DNA of 64,000 bases from Elysia crispata (GCA_033675545.1 JAWDGP010003608.1:234501-298500), one strand, 5' to 3'; positions 38,735 through 52,421 are shown, numbered from the stretch's first letter. Made by a program: numbers and translations. The notes: generated by a model not told the origin, from the sequence alone.

Positions 38735-39335
38735 GGACTGAGGTACAGGATGTTCTACCATTGCTGATCTGACATGGTCCAATTGTTGGCAGTAAGGTAT
38801 AGGATGTCCTACCATTACTGATCTGACATGGTCCAATGGTTGGGAGTAAGGTACAGGATGTTTTACCACTGCTAATCTGACATGGTCCAATGGATGGGAG
38901 TGAGGTACAGGATGTTCTACCATTATTGCTCTGACAATGTCCAATGGTTGGGTATGAGATACGGTATGTTCTACCATTTCTAATCTAACAATGTCCAATG
39001 GTTGGGAGTGAGGTATTGGATGTTTTACCACTGCTGATCTGACATGGTCCAGTGGCTGGGAGTGAGGTTCGGGATAATCTGACATTGTTGATCTGACATG
39101 GTCCAATGGTTGGGAGTGAGGTACAGGATGTTTTACCACTGCTGATCTGACATGGTCCAATGGGTGGGAGTGAGACATTGGATGTTCTATCATTGTTTAT
39201 CTGACATGGCCCAATGGTTAGAAATGAGATAGAGAATGGTCTGTCAATTCTTACCTAGTCCGATAATTTTAACGTGGTAGAGCATAGTTTTATCATTGCT
39301 GACATTGTCCTACGGTTGGTACTCAGGTAGAGGAT
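38735..39335. repeat. 54-bp minisatellite, about 10 copies
   Basis: The unit contains gatctgacatggtccaatgg and tgggagtgaggtacaggatg. Copies are moderately diverged. The period is 18 codons, and the - strand frame 39193-38618 stays open for 191 codons with a degenerate HPVPHSQPLDHVRSAVVK repeat. No splice or promoter evidence supports it as a gene. Confidence 0.93.
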
Positions 39336-39574
39336 ATTTTGAAGGAGAAAAAAAGCCCAGAACTAGAAATTGTTGTTGTTGTTTATTTTAGCCTAAGGTT
39401 AGATTGATTGATTCCCCTTTCTGCCTTCTGAAAATAATTCAATGTACTTCATAATTGAGACAACTTAGTTTTACTCTAAAGTAATGTGGGAAAATTGAAA
39501 ATATAAAAAAGGTGATTAACTGGAACACAGGGACAGACAAACTAAAAGGAATAACAAAGACATGATCAGAGAGA

Positions 39575-39755
39575 GAAAGGGGAGGAAAGAAAGAGGGAGA
39601 GGGAGAGAAAGAGGTACAGGAAGAGAGAAAGAGAGGGATAGAAAGAGAGAGACGGAAAGAGGGAAGGAAAGCGAGAGAGATAGAGAGGGATAGATAGACA
39701 GAGACAGAGACAGAAATAGATAGAGAGACAGAGAGAGAGAGAGACACTGAGTGAG
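39575..39755. repeat. Purine-rich GA tract
   Basis: Interrupted GAGA/GACAGA words. Its - strand frames are Ser/Leu-rich artefacts. Confidence 0.9.
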
Positions 39756-39837
39756 AGATATATCGCTATAGGAACCAAAGTAAGCCAGCGCCTAGACGTA
39801 GGTGCAGTTCTATCGACGTTTTGTTTTGTTTTTCTTT

Positions 39838-40672
39838 GTGTCTGTGTGTGTATGTACTTTGTTTGTACCCATCTTTCCACTGTTTCCTTCAGAGCAGCCC
39901 TATCTTTTTTTCTGTGTATGTGTGGTTGGACCCATCTTTCCACTGCTTCCTCCAGAGCAGCCATATCTTTGTGTCTATGCATTTATTTTGTTTGGACCCA
40001 TCTTTCCACTGTTTCCTCCAGAGCAGCCTTATCTGTCTGTCTGTGTGTGTGTGTATATTTTGTCTTGACCCTTCTCTCTACTGTTTCCTCCTGAGCAGCG
40101 TTATCTTTGTGTCTGTGTGTGTATGTATTTTGTTTGGACCCATCTTTCCACTGTTTCCTCCAGAGCAGCCTTATCTTTGTGTCTGAGTGTGTGTATGTAT
40201 TTTGTCTTGACCCCTCTCTCTACTGTTTCCTCCAGAGCAGCCTTATCTTTGTGTCTGAGTGTGTGTATGTATTTTGTTTGGACCCATCTTTCCACTGTTT
40301 CCTCCAGAGCAGCCTTATCTTTGTGTCTGTGTGTGTGTGTATTTTGTTTGGACCCTTCTTCCCACTGTTTCCTCCAGAGCAGCCATATCTTTTTGTCTAT
40401 GCATGTATTTTGTTTGGACCCATCTTCCCACTGTTTCCTCCAGAGCAGCCTTATCTTTGTGTCTGTGTGTATGTATTTTGTTTGGACCCATCTTTCCACT
40501 GTTTCCTCCTGAGCAGCCTTATCTTTGTGTCTGTGTGTGTATGTATTTTGTTTGGACCCATCTTTCCACTGTTTCCTCCAGAGCAGCCTTATCTTTGTGT
40601 CTGAGTGTGTGTACGTATTTTGTCTTGACCCATCTCTCTACTGTTTCCTCCAGAGCAACCCTGTCTCTGATG
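39838..40672. repeat. 66-72-bp minisatellite with embedded (TG)n, about 12 copies
   Basis: The words ccatctttccactgtttcct and ccagagcagccttatctttg recur with spacing of 66-72 bp. Length differences arise mainly in the tgtgtgtgtatg segment. Several frames on both strands stay open across the array. Confidence 0.95.
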
Positions 40673-41660
40673 ACTGGTAACACCCACTAGCTGTGGGCGA
40701 CGCAGGTACACACAACCCCAAATTCTTTCACTCTCTACGTTCAGTGCTGGCTCAACAGTCTTTAACATGATTGCATACAAGCTGGCAATTTATAGCACTA
40801 TAAAGAATCTTTTGCCAGTTTTATCTTCTGAATCTCACAAGAGTCATTACGCATGCGTCAATCGAGTAAGGTTGATCTAAAACATCTGGAATTTAACACG
40901 TGAGCGCGAGATTCTAAAAAAAAGAAAAAAAAATTTAAATGATCAGCCGTTTTGTTTTCTCTGTTTTAGCTCATGAACTTATTTGTAAAGTTGAGCTTCT
41001 TTTCAGATCTTATCTGTTTTGTTGTTGCTACTGTTTTTTTTAAGATGCCTCCGTTATTAAGAATTTTGTTCGTCATATAGCTTAGCTTTATCGTACTGTA
41101 GAGGATGTTGTTACACTATTCGGTATTGTGGTTATTATAGTTCATTGTGAGAGTTTTGTTGCCGTTGCTATTTTATAAGATTTGTTTTTGTTCTTTAAAC
41201 CATTAATTTTTCTTTATTTTTTATTCTGTTATTGTTTATTATGTTGTTTGTTTGTTGTTGTTTTTTTTTCATCGCTGTTATTTATTTTGTTATATATTGC
41301 TGCTGCTGCTGTTGTTACTGTTCTAAGCTAATGTTCATGTTGTTGTTGCTGCTGTTGTTGTTAATGTTGCTAATAGAACTTAATAGCTACTCATCCTAAC
41401 CAGGAGAGGAGAGAGCAGGAGAGGTCAGTAACGAGGAACTTCTCTCACAGAAGGAGTTTACTTCCGCTTCCTAATTCGACAAAGCATTAGCAGATTTCAG
41501 AGTTACTTCTCTTTAATACAGCGTACGTTCATAAAGAAAGAACTGTTGATAGCGAAGTTCAAAGACAGAAACAATAATAATAAAAAGTACGATGGCCGCA
41601 CGGAGATATCACCAAGGTAAAGCTTTCAGATCAGTGGACATACATGTTGGGGATTTCAAG
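40673..41660. other. Intron 3 unique sequence, T-rich and GTT-rich
   Basis: No gene is recognised. There are GTT/GCT words at about 41300-41370 and an otherwise AT-rich background. Confidence 0.5.
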
Positions 41661-41674
41661 TGGTAGCCAAATTG

Positions 41675-41677
<3 letters not shown>

Positions 41678-41723
<46 letters not shown>

Positions 41724-41940
41724 GAGACAGAGAGAAAGAGAAGGATAAATAGAGTCGGACTGAGAAATAATAGACATACTCTCTAGCCGCACTCTTAGAT
41801 TGGTGTATTGGTAGCTTAATTTAGAGCTTCAAAAATAGAAATTTAAAAAGTTGATCAAATCATAGATGGATAGATAGGTAGATATATAGATGGATAGATG
41901 GATAGATGAAAAGGCAGAGAGATAGATCGATTAATATAAA
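41678..41940. repeat. (GA)n and (GATA)n microsatellites
   Basis: (GA)n at about 41680-41722, and an interrupted GATA/GATG tract at about 41862-41935. Confidence 0.9.
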
Positions 41941-42149
41941 GATACGTATCAGTTTTCTAACTAAATGAAAAGACATGACGGAACAAACACAAAAGGAGTA
42001 CTTAATCGATTTTTCTAAAAAAATTGTTTTGTTAGGAAAAAGATTCTATTTTCAAGTTTTAGTGTTAAAATTCTTCTTTTTATGTCAATGTCCAGCATTA
42101 CTATATGAAAATGGTTTTACTCGATGGTTGATCAAGGTCTCCTAGAGGT

Positions 42150-43085
42150 AGAAAATAACATTACTCTCAGATTGAGTTGATTGTAGTATCCAGCGATGCT
42201 TTCTCTTAGAGATCGATTAGATAAACTTAGTTTGGGTAGATTGTAGTATCCAGCAATGCTCTCTCTTAGAGGTCGATTAGATACACTTAGTTTGGTTAGA
42301 TTCTAGTATCCAGCAATGCTCTCTCTTATAGATCGATTAGATACACTTAGTTTGGGTAGATTGTAGTATCCAGCAATGCTCTCTCTTAGAGATCGATTAG
42401 ATACACTTAGTTTGGGTAGATTGTAGTATCCAGCAATGCTCTCTCTTAGAGATCGATTAGATACACTTAGTTTGGGTAGATTGTAGTATCCAGCAATGCT
42501 CTCTCTTAGAGATCGATTAGATACACTTAGTTTGGGTAGGTTGTAGTATCCAGCAATGCTCTTTCTTAGAGATCGATTAGATACACTTAGTTTGGGTAGG
42601 TTGTAGTATCCAGCAATGCTCTTTCTTAGAGATCGATTAGATACACTTAGTTTGGGTAGATTGTAGTATTCAGCAATGCTCTCTCTTAGAGATCGATTAG
42701 ATACACTTAGTTTGGGTAGATTGTAGTATTCAGCAATGCTCTCTCTTAGAGGTCGATTAGATACACTTAGTTTGGGTAGATTGTAGTATTCAGCAATGCT
42801 CTCTCTTAGAGGTCGATTAGATACACTTAGTTTGGGTAGATTGTAGTATTCAGCAATGCTCTCTCTTAGAGATCGATTAGATACACTTAGTTTGGGTAGA
42901 TTATAGTATCCAGCAATGCTCTCTCTTAGAGATCGATTAGATACACTTAGTTTGGGTAGGTTGTAGTATCCAGCAATGCTCTTTCTTAGAGATCGATTAG
43001 ATACTCTTAGTTTGGGTAGGTTGTAGTATCCAGCAATGCTCGTTTTAGAGATAGATTAGATACACTCAGATTGAGTTGATTGTAG
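42150..43085. repeat. 60-bp minisatellite, about 15 copies
   Basis: The unit contains gatcgattagatacacttag and attgtagtatccagcaatgc, with an exact 60-bp spacing and very few substitutions. ATCGAT (ClaI) occurs in nearly every copy. The first and last copies are diverged. Confidence 0.97.
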
Positions 43086-43889
43086 TAGGGGTAGATGGAC
43101 TTGGATATAAAATTATGAAAGGAATTGGGTCAGAGAGGGATAAACGCTAGTATCTGAGGATTGGTTTGGTGGAGATGTTTAGTTCCAACTGTCATTCACA
43201 CACGTAAGGAGTTATCCCGACTAATCCTGAGTTATCCTCTCCTGGAATCCGCCAGTTATCCCGTCTTTTTTTGTTGTTGTTTTTATTTATTTTTTAACAA
43301 CGCCACACGATAGCGCTCAAGAGTTGGATATCTTCTTACCATTATTGGAGATGTTGGCTGGACTCGTCTCGCCTCGACTTTTTAGATTTTCTTTGCGGGT
43401 TGGTTTCAGTTATTCTCACTTCTGGGTAAATGGGGACAGAGACAGAAAGAGAGAGACAGAGACAGAGAGAGAGGGATGGATTAAGATGGAGAGAGAAATA
43501 TGGAAAGTGAGAGAAGAAGGTAACGGCTTGATCCACATGAATATGGAGTTGAAGCTTGTCTGACTGTGTTTCCTGCAGATGACAGAATCAAAAGTCTGAA
43601 GTGTGGATAGAGATTACCAGTCTCATTGGTGCTCCCTTCTCTACAGAGTACAGTAGACAACTCACGACTCTCTTTAAACTTCTCTTTCTCTCTCTTTCCT
43701 TCTATAATATATCCTTCTCTGTTTGCCTGTCTACTTCCCTGCCTGTCTGTCTGCCTTGCTTTCTCTCTAACTCAATATGAGGCTGACCTTTGGTTATGGT
43801 TGTTGTAGAAACACCGAGACTTTATAAACCTATATATGAAGCAAAGCTTTTTGGATTTGTGAAATATTAAAACAGTTTTTGACAGATTA
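43086..43889. other. Intron 3 unique sequence
   Basis: Contains a short GA-rich stretch (43436-43500) and a CT-rich stretch (43680-43765). No gene is recognised. Confidence 0.5.
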
Positions 43890-44762
43890 CAGACCCAGAG
43901 CATAGCGCCAGTGAAGATTGTTTTCTTCGATATACCCGTAGCGTGAGTCATGGCTTGAGGTAATCATCTGACTGGAGATTGAGGAAATCTTTGCGATAGC
44001 AAAGATTGTTTTCTTGGATATACCCATAGCGTGAGTTATGGCTTGAGGTAATCTGAGGTATACTGGAGACTGAGGAAATTTTTGCGACAGTAAAGATTGT
44101 TTTCTTGGATATACCCATAGCGTGAGTCATGGCTTGAGGTAATCATCTGACTGGAGATTGAGGAAATCTTTGCGACAGTAAAGATTGTTTTCTTGGATAT
44201 ACCCTTAGCGTGAGTCATGCCTTGAGGTAATCATCTGACTGGAGATTGAGAAAATCTTTGCGACAGTAAAGATTGTTTTCTTCGATATACCCATAGCGTG
44301 AGACATGGCTTGAGGTAATCATCTGACTGGAGATTGAGGAAATCTTTACGACAGTAAAGATTGTTTTCTTGGATATACCCTTAGCGTGAGACATGGCTTG
44401 AGGTAATCATCTGACTGGAGATTGAGGAAATCTTTGCGACAGTAAAGATTGTTTTCTTCGATATACCCATAGCGTGAGACATGGCTTGAGGTAATCATCT
44501 GACTGGAGATTGAGGAAATCTTTGCGACAGTAAAGATTGTTTTCTTGGATATACCCTTAGCGTGAGTCATAGCTTGAGGTAATCTGAGGTGGACTGGAGA
44601 CTGAGATAATCTTTGCGACAGTAAAGATTGTTTTCTTGGATATACCCATAGCGTGAGTCATGGCTTGAGGTAATCATCTGACTGGAGATTGAGGAAATCT
44701 TTGCGCCAGTAAAGATCGTTTTCTTGGATATACCCACAGCATGAGTCATGGCCAGAGGCAAT
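43890..44762. repeat. 88-bp minisatellite, about 10 copies
   Basis: The unit contains gtaaagattgttttcttgga, tatacccatagcgtgagtca and atctgactggagattgagga. Three copies carry a variant middle (atctgaggtatactggagac or close to it). At 88 bp it is the longest unit in the window. Confidence 0.95.
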
Positions 44763-45313
44763 TATCTCCATCTTGTTTTCATGTTTGCGCCAGATCACGT
44801 GACATTGTTGCTAGGAATTACTTTTAATTCTGCCTTCAAAACCGGACCCGAACTTCCGTCAACGGCTGGAGTCGCTGTGCATGTCAACAAGTGAAGCATC
44901 GTCCCAACCAGTGGAGATCAGCTGTAGCCCCGCCCACCGCTGACCCTGATCAAGTTAGCAGACGACACATTAAGCCAGCATTAGCTCTAGAAGGGTGACT
45001 CAAGCCCTCGCGAATTATCGGGAATTGCCGATATGGCTGGACCGATCTGCTACAATAACAACCAGATTAGAACGCTATTCTGTCGCTCGCACTTCCTCCT
45101 TCTGATTACATTTGGCAACAGGAGGGGCACGAGGAACACGGAAGTAAAGAAAGTGCTTTCGCGTGTGTGCTTTGTTTTTGGTTGCATTACCCATGTAGGC
45201 GATTTCTTTTAAGGGTTTTTTTTTTATTTCATTTGAAGGTTTTTTACATCTTTTCTCTTAACACCAATACATTCCTTTTGTTTCCGCTTTGCATCTATCA
45301 GTCGCTCGTTCCT

Positions 45314-45317
<4 letters not shown>
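44763..45317. other. Intron 3 unique sequence
   Basis: Mixed composition. No tandem repeat or gene is recognised. Confidence 0.5.

Positions 45318-45407
<90 letters not shown>
45318..45407. repeat. (CT)n microsatellite
   Basis: About 43 uninterrupted CT units. Confidence 0.95.
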
Positions 45408-45408
<1 letters not shown>

Positions 45409-46084
45409 GGTTTTTACTCATATCTATATAATTATTTATCCGTCTCTTCTAGTTCCACAGTTATTTCTATTTTGCTCGCGCTATTCCTACCGAGAATATT
45501 ATCAATCTCCCCCCCCCCCCTTTATCTTATCATCTTCGATAATATACCACTCCCCCCTCCCCCAGACTCTAACCCCCCTTTTACGCTTCTGTCTTAACAT
45601 TTCTCTACATCCCTCCCTAGCCCTCTTCCCCTTCCTTTACCTCCTGAGGGAATTTTATTCAGTAATTTTTTTTTCGTTTCTGTTTGCTTCCCCTCTTCCT
45701 GGTTGTAGCGTGTGCGTGTGTGAGTCTGTACGCGTGGCCTATATAGCACTCCCCCCCCACACACACACACACACTCACTCCAGTCTGTTCCGAATGTCCC
45801 CTAAATTAAACTTTCGACTTGTCTTTTCCAGCCTTGACGTGTGGGGATCAACAGTGTGCGTTGCTCGTCAGTTTTTTTTAGAATTGAAGATCCTCCCTAC
45901 GCCCATCCCCTTCTGAACTCGCCCCCCCCCCCCTCTTCAGGTTAAACTCACAGCTTCCCTCCTAAATCGCCCTCTCTCTTTGGTGGTTCTGTTTCCAACT
46001 TTGGCCACTTCACAGGAATTAGCGCTCGATACAAACCCAATTAGGGCGTCAAGTCGCTTCAGGTTGTTTAGATCGCTGACACGC
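45408..46084. other. Pyrimidine-rich intron sequence
   Basis: Contains C runs at about 45510-45520 and 45921-45931 and a short (CA)n at about 45757-45772. No gene is recognised. Confidence 0.5.
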
Positions 46085-46800
46085 CCGTCTTCTCTACCCC
46101 TGTCCTTTCTTCTCCTATTTTGTCTTGTCTTCTCCTATATTGTCCTTTCTTCTCCTATCTTGTCCTGTCTTCTCCTATCCTGTCTTACATTGTTCTATCT
46201 TCTCCTATCCTGTCTTACATTGTTCTATCTTCTCCTATCTTGTCCTATATTGTCCTATCTTCTCCTATCTTGTCCTGTCTTCTCCTATCTTGTCCTGTCT
46301 TCTCCTATTTTGTCCTTTCTTCTCCTATTTTGTCCTGTCTTCTCCTATCTTGTCCTATATTGTCCTATCTTCTCCTATCTTGTCCTATATTGTCCTCTCT
46401 GCTCCTATCTTGTCCTGTCTTCTCCTATCTTGTCCTATATTGTCCTATCTTCTCCTATTTCGTCCTGTCTTCTCCTATCTTGTCCTATATTGTCCTATCT
46501 TCTCCTATCTTGTCCTATATTGTCCTATCTTCTCCTATCTTGTCCTGTCTTCTCCTATCTTGTCCTATATTGTCCTATCTTCTCCTATTTTGTCCTATTC
46601 TGTCCCATCTTGTCCTATCTTGTCTTATATTGTTCTATCTTGTCCTATCTGATCCTATCTTCTCTGATCTTGTCCTATATTGTCCTGTCACTCCTGTCTT
46701 GTATAATATTGTCCTTTCTTCTCTTATCTTGTCCTATCCTGTCCTATCTTGTCCTTTCTTGTCTTATCTTGTCCTAGCCTGTGCTATCTCGCCCATTGAG
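46085..46800. repeat. Decanucleotide array, about 70 copies
   Basis: Ten-base words tcttgtccta, tcttctccta and tattgtccta follow each other with strict 10-bp spacing. They often combine into 30- to 50-bp higher-order blocks. All three + frames are open and read Leu/Ser/Cys/Pro repeats, which are artefacts. Confidence 0.97.
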
Positions 46801-47192
46801 TCCTGGTTATCTGATCATGTCGTATCTCATCCTTTGAGATCCTAGTTATTTTATCTCCTCTTATCATGTCCCATTTTGTCGTATGTTATTCGGTCTAGTC
46901 TTTTCTACCCTTACTTTTCCATTTTTTTTGTTTTTTTTTTTTGTTTTAACCAACTTCGTTCAAACTTTGTTTTCTCTTAACATAATGTATAATATAATAT
47001 TGCTTGTAGCCTAGCCAAATCTTGTCTCGTATTTTCACATTTCTGTTCTGTTTCATCCGATCTTGTCCTAATGTATCCAGTCTTGTCTTAGTTTATAAAC
47101 TTGTAGGAGGTGAAGGGTATGTGGTGATGGTGATAATGAAGACGAGGATTATGATAGTGATGATGACGAGCAAAGTAATCTGACTATGGTAG
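46801..47192. other. Decayed edge of the decanucleotide array and unique sequence
   Basis: Scattered words such as tcatgtcc and cttgtcct up to about 47090 suggest old, diverged copies of the array to the left. Confidence 0.55.
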
Positions 47193-47226
47193 GAAATGTT
47201 GTTGTTGTTGTTGTTGTTGTTGTTGA
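47193..47226. repeat. (GTT)n microsatellite
   Basis: About ten GTT units. Confidence 0.9.
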
Positions 47227-48000
47227 TACTGCAGCTGCAGAGAAAAAGGTCACATGATAATAAGACATAAGCCTGATGCTGTGAGAGAAAGATAGCGACA
47301 ACTAGACAAGACCACTTGCCCTCCTCTCGGCAGATCAAGAGATCTTTAATCTACTTTTGTTTTCTGTAACTCATCACATTGTCACGTGGGCTCCTGTGGG
47401 AGTCCCCTCTTCTTGTATCGCACACTCTTTACCTATTGATTAATTTTTTGTCGATGTTGTTGTTGTTGCCCTTTCTTTTTACGTCCATTTCTCTTTCACT
47501 CATATTCTTCTATCTGTTAAATTTCTCTCTTCCTCTCCATCTTCACTGTTTCTCTCTATCTCTCTCCATTTCTGTCTTCTTTTACCCCTTCCCTCCCCCC
47601 TCATCGCTTCCTTCCATCTCTGAGACAAATTCAGAGTGAAGTCTCGCGGACGGCCTTGATGAACCTCTGAGTACTGTCTTTCACTTGTGCCTAATCCATC
47701 AGTCTAGCTATGTGTCAGTACGTCCGAACGGTTTTGCTGTATTTGTATTTTTGGTTTTATTTTTGTCATTGAAGAGGGGGGGGTTAAAGCGCGTCCTCGC
47801 GCTTCCATCTGCAGTTCCGTCCAACTGCTGAGACCACCAGAACATCTCCGTGGGTTGCTCCTCCCTGCACGTCAAGAGCCCTCACTTCTCCTTGGTTCTC
47901 CTGGATTGGATCACAAGGTTCTGTATCATCACATGGTTCCGGTTATATTTGTGTGTCTCTCCGATACGAGGACCTGGGTTCTACCAGCCCATCGCATTTG
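47227..48000. other. Intron 3 unique sequence
   Basis: Pyrimidine-rich in part. No gene is recognised. Confidence 0.5.
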
Positions 48001-48872
<872 letters not shown>

Positions 48873-48954
48873 ATGCGGGAAAAGAGGAGAAAGAGGAAGA
48901 ATTTACTTCCTCTTACAAAATTATTACACCTTGACGCAACGAAGGAAAAAATAT

Positions 48955-49145
48955 GCGAGAAAAACAGAGAGAGAGTCAGACAGATAGACAGATAGGCAGA
49001 CAGAGACAGACATTCACACAGAGAAAGACAGGGAGAGAGAGTCAGACAGATAGGCAGACACAGACACACAGGGAGAGAGGGTGGGAGGGGGATAGGAAGT
49101 GAATGAGGTAGAAACATACACAGAGGAAGAGAGATAGAGACAAAG
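48955..49145. repeat. GA/CAGA purine tract
   Basis: Interrupted GAGA and CAGACAGA words. One internal duplication (agggagagagagtcagacag) is partly repeated. Confidence 0.88.
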
Positions 49146-49929
49146 AGCATGCAGTATTTTGTATGAAAGGAAAAAAATACAGTTATATGAAATTCCAGTG
49201 CAGACTTAGATTTTGAAGAGAACTGTGTGTGAGCCAGTGTGATTGTGAGTGTGACTGAAGTTGGTCTGCACTGTGGATGAGGACGATGGGAGGGTCTGGC
49301 CGGGGCAAATTGCTCTTTTTAGATTAGAAATCGGAAGGGCCCGATAGTTCATATGGTTTATGGCGAGAAGAGGGGGAGAGAGCGAGGGGTGGGAGGGGAC
49401 AACTAGAGTACTGATAAACAGCGGAGGGAGGCGGTAGGGGCGGGGTGGGTGGAGTGAAGCAGTGAAGGCCCATAGATCTAGTGGGAGCGGCAGGGCCGAG
49501 GTTTAAGTCTAATCCCTGAAATTAACCAGGCAGTTTGACTTCCAATTAATTAGGGATTAGAACCCGCGCGCCTCGTCAACTTGTGACTCATGCGTTGGCT
49601 GTTCCAGATGGTCGCTACTTGCTCGACTCTTGCCATAGATAGTGTGAGGGTCTGTGAGGGTCGGGGAGGGAGAGGGGGTGGGTCTATCGGAGATGACTGG
49701 AAAAGATGGTAGGGTAAAAGAGAGAGAGAGAGAGAGAGGGGGGGGGGGGGAGAAAAAAGGGGGAGGGGGGATTTTGAAAGAGATCGCTGAGGCAGATGAG
49801 GAGGAAGTTGTCAGAAAGCAGTAATATAAAATTAAGATAACATATAGGCAGAAAAATCTCAAAGAAGAAAGAGGAGGAGTGGGGCTGAGATACTTACAGA
49901 TCTGTTACCCATAATTATCGCAATGTGGG
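49146..49929. other. G-rich intron sequence with inverted repeat
   Basis: Contains G-rich stretches (49370-49460) and a 13-base G run (49738-49750). A perfect 10-bp inverted repeat, tctaatccct (49508-49517) and agggattaga (49552-49561), has arms that continue as AATTAA/TTAATT after a 2-base bulge. No gene is recognised. Confidence 0.55.
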
Positions 49930-51640
49930 CTCTATCTGTAAATCTAATGATAAACCAGGTTTACTCTATCTGTAAATCTAGTGATAAGCCAGGTTTACTC
50001 TATCTGTAAATCTAGTGATAAGCCAAGTTTACTCTATATCTAAATCTAATAAAAAACCAGATTTACTCTATCTCGAAATCTAATGATAAACCAGGTTTAC
50101 TCTATCTTAAAATCTATTGATAAGCCAGGCTTACTGTATATCTAAATTTAATGATAAACCAGGTTTACTCTATCTCTAAATCTAATGATACACTAATGAT
50201 AAACCAGGCTTACTCCATCTCTATATCTAGTGACAAGCCAGGCTTACTCTATCTCTAAATCTAATGATAAAAAAGGCTTACTCTATCCCTATATCTAGTG
50301 ATAATCAAGGCTTACTCTATCCCTATATCTAATGATAATCCAGGCTTACATATCTCTAAATCTAGTGATAACCCAGGTTTACTCTATCTCGAAATCTAAT
50401 GATAAACCAGGTTTACTCTATCTTAAAATCTATTGATAAGCCAGGCTTATTGTATCTCTAAATTTAATGATAAACCAGGTTTACTCTATCTCGAAATCTA
50501 ATGATAAACCAGGTTTACTCTATCTTAAAATCTATTGATAAGCCAGGCTTATTCTATCTCTAAATTTAATGATAAACCAGGTTTACTCTATCTCTAAATC
50601 TAATGATAAAAAAGGCTTACTCTATCCCTATAATTATCTAGTGATAAGCCAGGCTTACTCTATCTCTATATCTAATAAGAAGCCAGGCTTACTGTATCTT
50701 TAAATCTATTGATAAACCATGTTTATCTATTTCTAAATCTAATGGTAAGCCAGGCTTATTTTATCTCTAAATCTAGTGATAAGCCAGGCTTACTCTATCT
50801 TTAAATCTAGTGATAAGCCAGGCTTACTGTATCTTTAAATTTAGTGATAAACCAGGCTTACTCTATCTCTAAATCTAATGATTAAAAAAGCTTACTCTAT
50901 CCCTATATCTAGTGATAATCAAAGCTTACTCTATCCCTATATCTAATGATAATCCAGGCTTACATATCTCTAAATCTAGTGATAACCCAGGTTTACTCTA
51001 TCTCGAAATCTAATGATAAGCCAGGCTTATTGTATCTCTAAGTTTAATGATAAACCAGGTTTACTCTATCTCGAAATCTAATGATAAACCAGGTTTACTC
51101 TATCTTAAAATCTATTGATAAGCCAGGCTTATTCTATCTCTAAATTTAATGATAAACCAGGTTTACTCTATCTCTAAATCTAATGATAAAAAAGGCTTAC
51201 TCTATCCCTATAATTATCTAGTGATAAGCCAGGCTTACTCTATCTCTAAACCTAATGATAAGCCAGGTTTACTCTACCTCTATATCAAATGGTAAACCAG
51301 GTTTAATCTATCTCTATATCTAATAAGAAGCCAGGCTTACTGTATCTTTAAATCTATTGATAAACCAGGTTTATCTATTTCTAAATCTAATGGTAAGCCA
51401 GGCTTATTTTATCTCTAAATCTAGTGATAAGCCAGGCTTACTCTATCTTTAAATCTAGTGATAAGCCAGGCTTACTGTATCTTTAAATTTAGTGATAAAC
51501 CAGGCTTACTATATCTCTAAATCTAATGATAAGCCAGGCTTTCTCTATCTCCAAATCCAGTAGTAAGCCAGGCTTACTTTATTTCTAAATCAAGCTTAAT
51601 GGTTCAAGCTCCAGAGACAAGCTAGGCTTACTTTACATCT
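49930..51640. repeat. 34-bp minisatellite with large internal duplication, about 50 copies
   Basis: The unit contains atctaatgataaaccaggtt and tactctatctcta. Besides the 34-bp period, a segment of about 0.6 kb has been duplicated: marker words unique within the array (ccctataattatctagtgat near 50626 and 51206; taataagaagccaggcttac near 50664 and 51323) appear once in each half and in the same order. Confidence 0.95.
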
Positions 51641-51789
51641 GTAGTATCTTCTTTAGTACTACTGATCGCTAGTTTTACTCTACGTCTGTTATAATTTCTT
51701 GCTCTTTTCAGCTCTAGAACGTGTTAGTACTCACGGATGTCTGCAGCTCCAGGTTTAAGCAAGCTTTACCTAAAACTGTTGTAATCTCA

Positions 51790-51937
51790 TGAACTGACAT
51801 GCAGACAGACACACAGAGACATAGAAACAGTGACGGAGACACAGAGAGAGACAGAGATACAAAGAGAGAAAGAGAGAGAGAGGCAGACAGACAGATAGAC
51901 ATACAAATAGAGAGACAGAGAGAAACAGAGAAAGAGG

Positions 51938-51985
<48 letters not shown>
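51790..51985. repeat. CAGA/GA microsatellite
   Basis: Interrupted purine tract ending in pure (GA)n at about 51949-51985. Confidence 0.92.
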
Positions 51986-51986
<1 letters not shown>

Positions 51987-52382
51987 GTCATATTTCTCTG
52001 TTTTTCTAATCGTTAAGATTTTTCTTCTGTATAATGATGTTAGTGTAAGATGAATAGAATGTCCGAACTTCCTTCGGTTTGCTTAGATCTATCTATGAGT
52101 GCCTGGAATTTTCTGTCCTGCCTGCCTGTGCCGATCCTCCGAGGGAACCCCCCACCCCCCACCCCCCCTTTTTTTTTTCACACACACACACACACACTCT
52201 CTATAATAAGAAATAGAAAAAAATGTGAAAGTGAGACGAAATCAGCGCGACTCACTCAAGCAGAATCGCCACCTCCACGCTGACCGCAGTCCATCAATTT
52301 CTTGGATCATGATAAAATAATCTAGCGGCCACGGGCTGTCTCCTGGCGCCACTGAGAGCTCAACTAACGGATCCCACATGAG
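51986..52382. other. Intron 3 unique sequence
   Basis: Has a C run, T run and (CA)n cluster at 52149-52197. No gene is recognised. Confidence 0.5.
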
Positions 52383-52421
52383 GCGAGAGAGAGAGAGACA
52401 GAGAGAGACAGAGAGAGAGAC

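Noticed and set aside
46085..46800. Telomere-like or centromere-like repeat
   Set aside because: The 10-bp unit tcttgtccta matches no telomere motif known to me, and the array lies inside an intron.
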